From: Oidiodendron maius Zn
Lineage: Eukaryota > Ascomycota > Leotiomycetes > Myxotrichaceae
DNA: 64,000 bases
Direction: 5' to 3'
NCBI GenBank assembly: GCA_000827325.1
Contig: KN832883.1
Location: forward strand, 1,033,563 to 1,097,562
Shown here one piece after another: positions 55,627 to 64,000 of this stretch. The notes below the pieces were generated by a model. It was given only the letters and a program-made list of their open reading frames with translations, had not been told where the DNA came from and searched no databases. Numbering within the stretch: the stretch's first letter is position 1; each line of letters begins with the position of its first letter. A program made the position numbers and the translations under genes.

Positions 55627-57120
55627 CTACAAGAACAGAACGTACATATCATAATAAGCGTGATTCTTCCGGTTTAAAATCTGCTTTCGCATCGTCATAA
55701 TATGCGCCTGGATCTCCTCGTACGACCACTGCTTCTCGTCAGTCCCCCTTCCCGTCATAACATCTTCCCTCGGAATTTCGGACACCACATGCCTTCAATA
55801 CTGTACTCAGCAAATACAAACTCCAGCTCTCCAACCCCTCAAGACAAAACAGCGTGTTCCACTGTCCCAACTCCTTCATCTTCGGATCACTCGGCCATGT
55901 GCCAACCGGAATCTTGAACTTTTTCTCCACAACATCGACGAAGCCTGCCTGGGTGATCATCTCGCGATTGAAGTCGTAGATGGCGAAGGTTTTGCCGAGT
56001 TGCTCGGCGGCGTAAAGGAGCGTCTTGGACCATTGCACCATGAAGTGGTCTTCTGTCACAGAACCGTCTTCGGATTTAAACATGATTGAAATTTCGAGAT
56101 GCTCAATGTATCCCCCAGGCTTGGTGCATCTAGATACTTTCTTTGAGCACAGGCGTGTTTGAGTCTTATGAGGGCAAACTTACTTGTAGATCTCACGGTA
56201 GAGGTGTGCCCAGTCTTGGATTGCGCCAAGCAGACAGCGCACGTGAATGTAGTCGAAACTGTTCGGTTGGTAAGTCCACTCAAGCTGAGCATCGTCGAGC
56301 TCAAACTTGAGATTTGGAGGGACGAAACTGGGCTGGGTGGGGGAGATGTCTGTGCCGATTACCTCTGCTGATGGAAACTGGTCTGCGAAGTCACTGGTTT
56401 CTGTCAGTCGATGTTTGATGGATCTAGAGGGCGGACTAAGTACATAGCCCATATTCCAGTTCCTGTTCCAACATCCAATACCTTCTGAGTACCTTATTAG
56501 CTTCGCGTCTCTACTGCTCATGACGAATATTTACCTGTGGATTTGGGCCAATTGGTGCAAGGAAGAGCCTTCCATCCAGCATGAGCGTCAACATATGATG
56601 GCTACGGGCTCATTAGCCAGTTTCAATCCAGAGAACGTATGGTGCATGCCCAATATCCAACTGCTCATTCATCTTTTCATCATTTGGTCCCCTGGCAAAG
56701 GTGAGCCGCTGGCTTTCTTCATTGCAGACTTGACTCGCCAGTACTCTGAAGTGGTTTCCGTATTGAAGTTGTGATACGTACGTCCATGGAACTCACGATA
56801 CTTCCGGATACTACTCGCGATCGAGGCCGTAGAGCTCGCACTGCCAATCATCATCTTGTCCATTCCACAACGGATGCAGCCTTACTCATCATCTCCATAC
56901 GCAGAGTCCGTCTCAGCATCCTCATCCAATGGGTCCTTGATCCCTGGTAAGCTTGACTAACTTCTGGCCAATGAATGCTCACGATAGAGATGGTTTCTCC
57001 CGCTGGGATAGTCGCGGCAGTTTCGTTCTCCCCGGCAGTTGGCGGGGTAGGTGGATTTGCAGGCGACTTTGGGGGACTCCCCATTATCGTGGTCGCTCCT
57101 TCTTTGATTTCGGGGCTCAT
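55627..57120 (-). CDS. LaeA/UMTA-like SAM-dependent methyltransferase
   Basis: Nine exons can be joined in phase: 57120-56983, 56935-56886, 56840-56739, 56691-56650, 56601-56535, 56484-56444, 56393-56184, 56129-55784 and 55728-55627, giving 365 residues. Blocks in family order are DSAYGDDDASSTASIASSI, HGRTYHNF, PNDEKMNEQLDI, LFLAPIGPNPQ, KVLDVGTGTGIWA (SAM motif I, about residues 134-146), DFADQFPSAEVIGTDISP, LEWTYQPNSFDYIHVR, KPGGYIEHLE and TEDHFMVQWSK. Introns 3 and 4 start with GC rather than GT (GCGAGT, GCATGC), and the last has a weak GTCCGA donor. If the last intron is not removed, the protein ends at 55739. Relatives include the global regulator LaeA and cluster-specific methyltransferases. 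It is divergent from a P450. Confidence 0.82.
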
Positions 57121-57739
57121 ATTTCAAAGCCAGAAGGATATATGAATAACAATTTCGGAGACGGTGCAGCCCAGTATTGCGATCTCTGTCCTTCGGTCGC
57201 TGGCCCGTATATTAACGCTAAAAACTGCGTTGTGAGACTGACCGCACTGCACTAGTTTTTAGTCCAAGTTCGGATTGTTACGCGGAAGGATGTCATTGGT
57301 GTTTTCGGTTGCAGCAAAAGCAAGCCCAGGAATACTGCAGATAATCGATAGCTCGGCCATCCAGTCAGCTTGCGCCATCTTGCACCATCTTGCACCCACC
57401 TTCTGATGTCAGGGGGACCTGTAGCCAGAGTTCGTGTCAGCTTCAAGGGCACGCAGTAGGGCCGTATACAGTTCGCTCTCGGGCTTTGGGCGTGCCGTAC
57501 TGTACAAATGTACTCCATACGTCGTACTACCACCCCATTGAGACTTTGTCAACCTCGTCAATTACGGGGCGTGGGAGTTGCTGCAGAGCCTACCTGTCAA
57601 AGTAACTTCCCTCCGACGAATCCCGTAGCATACATATACCCACCAACCAAGAGGCCTTTGCTGACCCAGCGCTTTGGAACATCCTCGCGCATGTTGGAAA
57701 TTACGTTTCTAACCCCAAAAAATAAAATTTTGATTCATT
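57121..57739. promoter_or_regulatory. Shared divergent promoter of methyltransferase and P450
   Basis: A 619-bp interval separates the two ATGs, so both genes must be controlled from here. No individual site could be assigned. Open frames within it have no family resemblance. Confidence 0.6.
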
Positions 57740-59428
57740 ATGTTGGGGTTAGGGCTAGGACTCGAGAGCTATCCAAGTATATCCCAGGCAGTGATCTACG
57801 CTACAGGTCTCATCACTTCCTACATCGTCTATATCGTCGTCTACCGTCTCTTCTTCCACCCGCTCGCGCAAATCCCAGGCCCCAGGCTCGCAGCCCTCAC
57901 CTTCCTCTACCAGACCTACCATAGCTTCAAAGATGGCAGTCGCTTCTACAAGCAGGTCGGACTCCTGCACAAGAAATACGGCCCTGTCGTGCGCATCACC
58001 CCCAACGAAGTCTCCTTGAGCGACCCGGAGAACTACGAGACGATATACTATGTCGGGTCGAAGTACGCAAAGGATCCAAGATACTACGATGCCTTTGGCA
58101 TGGAATATGCCTCCTTCACCTCCTGTCCCAACGAGCTGCACCGTCTCCGTCGCGGGCCATTGAACAGGTTCTTTTCGCGGGCCATGGTGCTGGAATTGCA
58201 AAGCATTGTGCAGGAGAAGGCTGACAAGCTATGTACTCTGATCGCGAAGAATTCAAAGGTGGGAGAAATGCTGGATATTCACCATGGATGCCGTGCTGTG
58301 TCGATTGATGTTATCACGGAATATATGTTCAGCAAGTGCTATGATCTTCTTGATGCCCCGGATCTAGGCACCAATTTCTTCGAGCTGGTCAGAGGCATTG
58401 GCCCTGCGCTGTGGGTTTTCCAGCAGTGGCCAGAGCTGAGAATCATGAACGGTCTTCCCCCATGGATGTTGAAAAAAATGAGTCCGCCTCTTGCGCAGAT
58501 CTTGAACCTGCAAGAAGTATGTCTTCCCCCAAACCGCACTCCTCCCAAATCCCTCCCTAGGGTTCCATTTGCTGACAAGAATTATAGCACGCCAAACAAC
58601 AAATCCTCGTCGCCAAAGCCGATCTCGTGGCCGGCCGGGTCAACAATAAAACGCGCACAACAATCTTCCACGAACTGCTGACGCCAAATCCCGAAGAAGG
58701 CTGGGTCCCCCCAACTCCAGATCAGATCAAATACGAAGCCTATGGCATCTTGGCAGCAGCAGCTGATACAACGGGCAATGGGTTGACGACAGGAGTATAC
58801 GAGGTGATCAAGAATCCCAAGATCTACGCAAAGCTCACGGCAGAATTGAAGGCTGCATTTCCGGATCCAAATGCCAAGATGGAACTCACTGTTTTGGAAC
58901 GTCTTCCATATCTGACTGGCGTCGTAAACGAATCTCTCCGTCTCTCCTTCGGCGTCATCTCCCGCCTCCCGCGCATAGTCCCCGCAGGCGGCGCCAAGTT
59001 CGAGGGCTATACTATCCCCGCCGGCTTCACCATCTCAATGTCCTCCTGGGTCCTGCATCGGAACGAAGACTACTTTCCTCAGGCTCAGAAGTTTATTCCT
59101 GAACGATGGGCGCTGACCAGCGACAAGCAGAAGATGTGGAAAGCGTTTGTGCCGTTTGGAAAAGGAAGCAGGATGTGTGTTGGGATGCCGTAAGTTCAGT
59201 GCACCGATCCCTTGGAACTTATTCAGGATGGTTTGGGAGTGAGGCTGACTGCATAGGCTTGCGTTTTGTGAGATGTACGTGACTCTAGGGTCGATCTTCC
59301 GAAGATTCGAGCACTTGAAAGGGAATGAACTAAGTGAATACGATTTGTTATATGATGATTTCTTTGCTAGTCATCGGCCGATGGATGCTGTCAAGTTTCA
59401 TGTTATTGAGCAAGATTTGAAGGAATAA
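57740..59428 (+). CDS. Cytochrome P450 monooxygenase
   Basis: Three exons, 57740-58516, 58588-59189 and 59257-59428, give 516 residues. A membrane anchor at about residues 15-37 is followed by the proline hinge HPLAQIPGPRLAA. The I-helix AAAADTTGNG carries the oxygen-activating Thr, VNESLRLS is the ExxR motif of helix K, and FIPERW the PERF-type block. FGKGSRMCVG holds the heme-ligand Cys at about residue 456, with intron 2 just after it. The layout resembles fungal P450s near the trichodiene-oxygenase and benzoate-hydroxylase-like groups. The ER membrane is the expected site, with NADPH-P450 reductase as partner. Substrate is unknown. Divergent pairing with a methyltransferase suggests a two-enzyme tailoring unit. 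Confidence 0.92.
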
Positions 59429-60196
59429 AGGACACGGGGACAAGAGGTGCGGAATGAATTTGATTTGATGCCTGGCAGTTGGTGTGCGGGCTATGAAAGC
59501 GAGGCGTGGTCGAGTGATGCATGCGACGATGACGGGTTCTTCTATAGGAAACCATCTTTGTATTTATGCGCCTGGGGCAACAATTTGCACTTACCGGGCT
59601 GTCGATATCTAACGAAATGTCAAAACCCTTTTTTTTTAAAAATGATTCACCCCAGTCATTCTCCTCTGCCTGCTCCACCGTGAAGCGCCACGTGCGGATA
59701 CAAATTAATACGGCACACCGTTTAGCTGGTCCGTGCGTTTGTCTTATTTCTTTAGAGTTTGAGAACAGGACGCCGATTTCGCACATAGCTGTATAAAGTG
59801 GAATTTGTAACATATGAACTTGTCATTCTCTTGGGCTCCAAGCTTCTAAAGGTGAGACCAATGTCAAGAACACAACTATTGATCGGGGTGACATACAGAA
59901 GAGGGGCAAAAAAAAAGAAAGAAAGAAAGAAAGAAACGAAACATGCCAAGGATAAAGAAAACAACATTTTAATTTAGTCGGAGACTACTGGTACATCGCG
60001 AGTTACTCCAAACAGGCTGCAACAACGGAAGTCCACTATGTTTCAGTATGCTTAAATTCACTTGGTTGAAATATTGTACACCGCCATTCATGACTCGCCG
60101 TCTTCCTTTCGTATCTCTCATCACTGCCTGTATATAAAGATCAAAGAACATCACTCTTTCTTCTTTGATCAAAGATCAGAATTGGTTTCCAGCAAA
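59429..60196. other. Intergenic with (GAAA)n microsatellite
   Basis: It contains the P450 3' flank, a GAAA tract at about 59915-59936, and the 5' flank of the next gene. No coding sequence is supported. Confidence 0.5.
59908..59940. repeat. A-run followed by (GAAA)n microsatellite
   Basis: Nine consecutive A residues run into about five GAAA units. Simple-sequence repeat in non-coding DNA. Confidence 0.9.
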
Positions 60197-61088
60197 ATGT
60201 CTCCTCATTACACGATCTCTGTCGAAAATAAACGCGGTATGAACACTAATTATGCATTCTTCATGGAACCCCCTCAGTTCACTGGGGATGCGCAACCTTG
60301 GATGAATGTCTGGTTTACGTCGTATGTTCCTTATAATGCAAGCTTTGAAATCAGCACTGGAGTGGACTTTTATGCCTGTAAGCAACATCCTAGCTATTTA
60401 GATTGCTAGGTTAAACCTTTATATTTCTGTCGAAGCTTATTGGTGATTTTCTAGGGATTGGAACTGTGCCGACGGCACCTGCACCGGGTGTAGTAGTCAA
60501 CAGTGGCATGAACCTGCTCGCCAATCTGGGTACAACCACAGGGCCTGGAAGTAAGTAATATTTGTTTGAATTGTACTAGCCATTTGACGAGTTGAAGGGA
60601 AGAGCAAATACTAAATAGCACCTTCTAAACAGGCACTTTTGACAAAACAATCATTGACAGCTTTCCCACTATTTCGGAGATCTCCCCTACTGCTCGTCCT
60701 GGTTCATTCGAAATCGATACTGGCACAGGCTTTAGTGTGCCTAATAACACTTATCTCCTTGGGCTTGCAAAGGTCAATAATCGAGGGCAGGTTGCTCCAG
60801 TTGCATCAGTATGTTTACCTGTCTAGTTAACATCAGTGGGTTAGTAACTAATTCGACTATTAGATGGCCCCAGGAAACAACATGAAAGTCCAGGTTGCCC
60901 CGAAGATGAAGTCTTTTGTCTCTGAAAGTCATCAGATAGCTGGTGAAATTGTTGACTATAGCTCTACTACCAGAGCTGGTGCTACTATTGACTTCACTAG
61001 CGGCGAAGGACACGGAAAGCTCTATGCCCGTGTAGTTCAAACCACTGATGGACGCTTTACTGTCGGGTACCATGACAGGTTTTCATGA
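60197..61088 (+). CDS. Unrecognised fungal protein, 225 residues, beta-rich
   Basis: Four exons, 60197-60377, 60455-60550, 60633-60808 and 60864-61088, join in phase to 225 residues, and all three introns have good GTAAG or GTATG donors. I do not recognise a named domain. The protein starts MSPHYTISVENKRGMNTNYAFFMEPP, then WMNVWFTSYVPYNASFEI, a pattern that looks like a beta-sandwich. The middle is Pro/Gly-rich (TAPAPGVVVNSG), and the end has two more strand-like segments (IDFTSGEGHGKLYARVV, GRFTVGYHDRF). There is no signal peptide or membrane helix, so it is likely cytosolic. Consistent phases across three introns make a real gene likely. Confidence 0.75.
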
Positions 61089-61402
61089 CCCTGATAACTA
61101 GGGCAAAGTGAGAATTGAGCAAAGGAAGGAACTTATAAGGAGACCGTCATGAGCAGCTGTGGCTGATCAAACATGCTTCACAACTAAGTGCCCTGCGGTG
61201 GACAACACTTTTTGCTTCTTATATACAGTACTGGCGAGTTATAGCATTTGTCCTGATGAGCTGGCTACATCAAATTTTGGTATTGTAATTATTAGAGACT
61301 GGTGTGGCCACAGAAGTATGCTTTCAAGATCGGCAGGTAAAGCTGAGTGCCAATTTCGTAGACTTCACCACCGGCTGTTCTTAAAAGAGGAGTGCCATTT
61401 TC

Positions 61403-61658
61403 TCTTGAACTGAGGTCACATAGTGCACAGGTCGTAGTCAGGAATCAAGGTGAAACTCAGTGTTATAATGAGTGATACAGAGACAACTCAAGTAAGAAGA
61501 GATTCAGGAGAACTAGAGCCTTTTATGCTCAACACTATACACTCAATTGAGTCACCAAATAGGCTCCCACTTAGTCACCCTATAGGCACCAGTGGGCAGC
61601 CTAATAGGCAGCTGTATCGCATGTATAGATATGCTTGAAGCCTTATACCAGCTCAACA
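61403..61658 (+). mobile_element. Solo LTR, copy C
   Basis: A 256-bp copy of the same family as those at 10345 and 40879, flanked by perfect 5-bp target duplications TTTTC (61398-61402, 61659-61663). It ends CTCAACA; the first dinucleotide is TC instead of TG. Shared blocks are GAGGTCA, GTAGTCAGGAATCAAGGTGA, GAGTGATACAGAGACAACT and GCTTGAAGCC. Confidence 0.87.
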
Positions 61659-61922
61659 TTTTCTATTGAGATATTTATAATTCAGCCGAGGTCGTGAACT
61701 ACACCACAGGATTTCGGCTCGGGGATGATGTTTAGAAGGTTAAGGTTAGGCAAACGATTTCGGCTATCGAACTTATTCGCTTAGGATATATTAGGGGTTG
61801 GTTGGTGACCAATCAGTAAAATGGTGTGATTGTGACCATCTCTCGCCAGATATTATTATTATAGTCATTAGCCCTCAACAACCATCGCGATTATCAACCA
61901 TCACCACCATCAAACATCGCAT

Positions 61923-61992
61923 TTGTCAACCATCACAATCGCAATCAAGACGATAATTAAATCTAAACCTGCTGATGGTTGATGGTTGACAA
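61923..61992. repeat. Inverted repeat, 13-bp perfect arms
   Basis: TTGTCAACCATCA at 61923-61935 is matched by its reverse complement at 61980-61992, with a 44-bp loop. Around it, CAACCATCA words dominate the left side and TGATGGTTG words the right side, so a larger imperfect hairpin is possible. Confidence 0.75.
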
Positions 61993-62873
61993 TTGTGGTA
62001 GTTGATGATCATGAGTGGTGATGATCATAGTTGTCTATCGCACTATCAGCATCATCGACGATGATGAATCATACAGCTGACCATCGTGTATCACTAATCA
62101 GTGGACACTGGCCTGATCTAGGGTAAATATTATTTGGTTTGAAGTTTGATATGTGAATTACAGTGTCAGCAGTCATCTTCGTTACAGTCTCTTCTTTCCT
62201 AACACAACCTATCTCCGTCTATCGGTCTATTCGTGAAAATGGAGACAAAAAGGGCACAAAAGGGCACAAAAAGTCATTGACGATACGATAGGCGGAATAA
62301 GGGAAAACGCTGTTAAGTTATCAGGAACGGGAGAGCCGCTTAATAATCTGGTGGAGCGATGAGCTGGTCGGGAAATGAAGTCAATTTCGCCGCGGCGCTA
62401 ATGAAATACGCAAACATAAATAGTTAAAAGACATGAAATTGCGATTCTGTTTAGCTAGCAGTATTATTATCCTACTAGTGTCGATAATTGTAATTGTTGC
62501 GCTACTGTACAGTATGACGAGCCCCAGTAAGTTCAAAGTTTTAAGTGCGGATAGCGCCACACGCCACGTCTGCCTTGTCAGCCCATTTTGGGGCTGTGCT
62601 GTGCAGCAAGTAATGACTTCGTTTCCCACAAACCCCACTTCATGCCACTTCCTGTTCCTGATAACATTGTAAATTCCTTCAAATTCCTCTCAACATTCTT
62701 TTCGTACTTTACGCCCCAGGATATTCGAGCTGACTCTGAAATCTTATCACGTGCGCGTTGTCGCGCTGCTGTGACCAGTCCAGTTACTATTTTTATCCCG
62801 GAAACTCCGTCGATCAATTTCTGTGACCGAACTCCATAGCTAATTTTGACGTTTTATAGAAGGAGAACTCAAC

Positions 62874-64000
62874 ATGGAAACCAGCAAACTTCTCAAGGGC
62901 CGCCCAGCAGCATTGAAGCCTTTCTCTGGCCGTTCAGATATCCTCGTTGCAAGCACCGTGCCGTCTGGCTTGGACCCAAGAGGGCAATATCTCGGAAACC
63001 CTACGTCAATTCCCGCACCCGTTATCAGTTCCTCTCCTTTCATACCTTCTATTCTCATTGAGCACTTGATGCGTCGAAAGAAAAACTCTGCACTGGCTAT
63101 CAAATTCAAAGCTCTCTCCGGCACCGACGAAATTACAAATATGGAAGGCGCACTGCACACGTACGTGACGCCTATCTGTCTTTCGTTCCTCCATGGCGAT
63201 TATAGATACAGCGCAGGGCATCGAATGGTTAGATTCTCCGATATAGAAGCCAAAAGCGATAGCAGGAAAATGCAGCAGGCCAGACAAGTCGTCATCAGCG
63301 CAAGTGTACAGCCAGACTTTGAAGGAAAACAGGTTATGCTCCGAGCCTGTGCGCTGCGAGAGTCTGCGGCGGAGGGAGCTCCACTGCCTAAGAGCTTTCA
63401 GATATTGGATGTGAAAAGCAAACAAGACGACAAGAAGAGGAACGCGTACGACACGGCACTTCGTGCTCACTTGATCTACCATCTGACAGCGAACCACCGT
63501 CTGCCTGGCTTGCCCGAGGTCTCCGCTAGGATTGTCGACTGGACCGCAGCAATAAAATTTCTCGCGGGGCAGATTGCAGCCTCAGAGATTGATTATGCTG
63601 GTATTGAGAGGACGTATATCAAGTTGCCAACCAGTGCAATTATCTCGCTAGAGATGCTCTTCAACAGCGCCGTACAACAACTCCGGAACGAGATTTCTGC
63701 ACTCGAAGCGCTCTGTCCACAAGGTTATGTCCTCACCATTGACCCGCCAAGTATATTTGCTCAAGAAATAGGGGCCGAACTGTTAAACAGGACACAATTC
63801 ATTGCGCTGAAGTGGCTTGCGGAGGGAGGGAATATTTTTGAGAATATGAAAGTCTTCGCGTTCAACGACTATGCGGATCATGATGCAGTAAGGCTTATAA
63901 GACATGCCCTACAGAAGCAGGACCATGTGCACGTAGTGCCTAAAGTGCAGTTATTTCCGGGCCCGCGAGGCTTGTACCAGGCCCTTCCCGGAACGGAGAA
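62874..64000 (+). CDS. Unrecognised protein, partial at window end (375+ residues)
   Basis: From the ATG at 62874, the frame stays open for 375 codons to the edge of the window, with no stop and protein-like composition. No named domain is recognised. Visible features are a polar N-terminus (SKLLKGRPAALKPFSG), a long mixed alpha/beta body, and FNDYADHDAVRLIRHAL followed by VPKVQLFPGPRGLYQALPG at the edge. There is no signal peptide or membrane helix. Shorter frames on the opposite strand overlap it but have no family resemblance. Introns or a 3' continuation cannot be judged. Confidence 0.7.
   Translation, partial: METSKLLKGRPAALKPFSGRSDILVASTVPSGLDPRGQYLGNPTSIPAPVISSSPFIPSILIEHLMRRKKNSALAIKFKALSGTDEITNMEGALHTYVTPICLSFLHGDYRYSAGHRMVRFSDIEAKSDSRKMQQARQVVISASVQPDFEGKQVMLRACALRESAAEGAPLPKSFQILDVKSKQDDKKRNAYDTALRAHLIYHLTANHRLPGLPEVSARIVDWTAAIKFLAGQIAASEIDYAGIERTYIKLPTSAIISLEMLFNSAVQQLRNEISALEALCPQGYVLTIDPPSIFAQEIGAELLNRTQFIALKWLAEGGNIFENMKVFAFNDYADHDAVRLIRHALQKQDHVHVVPKVQLFPGPRGLYQALPGTE

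Larger units (their letters stand above)
61089..62873. other. 1.8-kb repeat-bearing intergenic region
   Basis: It holds a solo LTR (61403-61658) and an inverted CAACCATCA-rich segment (61874-62040). The remainder is AT-rich with only short unsupported frames. Confidence 0.5.

Noticed and set aside
55700-55830. Apparent frameshift at the 3' end of the methyltransferase
   Set aside because: A 55-nt intron with a CTGAC branch and CAG acceptor links to WSYEEIQ, the family's C-terminal block; the weak donor leaves some doubt.
1-64000. Secondary-metabolite backbone genes, tRNA or rRNA genes
   Set aside because: No PKS, NRPS, terpene synthase or DMAT motifs and no cloverleaf-like or rRNA-like sequence were found by reading.

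Overview
This window looks like an accessory (dispensable or subtelomere-like) stretch of a filamentous ascomycete genome. Genes are interrupted by short introns of about 45-130 nt with GT..AG borders and CTRAY-like branch sites. The families present (HET, NACHT-WD40, SesA, 2EXR, GH55, SAT4/rhodopsin, Zn2Cys6, Fot1) are typical of Pezizomycotina. A Eurotiales host such as Aspergillus, Penicillium or Talaromyces is my inference; no species marker is visible. Multi-exon models were spliced by hand, choosing GT..AG borders that keep the reading frame and restore the family consensus; exon coordinates are in the entries.

Region 1 (1-23 kb) holds metabolic and regulatory genes: a decayed aldo/keto reductase, a secreted FAD oxidoreductase resembling beta-cyclopiazonate dehydrogenase, a Zn2Cys6 regulator, a fungal-specific regulator without a zinc cluster, an extended SDR, a salicylate-hydroxylase-like monooxygenase, a rhodopsin-like seven-helix protein with a 31-nt exon, and an MFS carrier. 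No PKS, NRPS or terpene synthase is present. Region 2 (23.5-41 kb) has three HET-domain genes, a second Zn2Cys6 regulator, a 14-helix-type MFS exporter, and a GH55 glucanase fused to a long Ser/Thr-rich stalk encoded by a 45-bp minisatellite.

Region 3 (41-54.5 kb) is an allorecognition/immunity island. It contains a NACHT-WD40 receptor with near-identical WD repeats (interrupted by a 645-base run of N), a broken STAND N-terminal-domain gene, a Fot1/pogo transposon whose eight stop codons all fit C-to-T or G-to-A change, a broken 2EXR gene, and a second NACHT-WD40 receptor directly downstream of a SesA-like effector. The receptor and the SesA-like protein carry almost the same Asn/Gln-rich sigma-type amyloid motif. 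The receptor copy also keeps the effector's terminal codons and stop, now inside a 47-nt intron. The receptor may therefore make two products, depending on splicing. This is the most interesting locus in the window. Its usual start codon has become GTG.

Region 4 (55-64 kb) has a LaeA/UMTA-like methyltransferase with two apparent GC-AG introns, divergent from a cytochrome P450, then an unrecognised 225-residue protein and an unrecognised ORF running off the right edge. Three diverged solo LTRs of one family, each about 250-280 bp with 5-bp target duplications, lie near 10.4, 40.9 and 61.4 kb.
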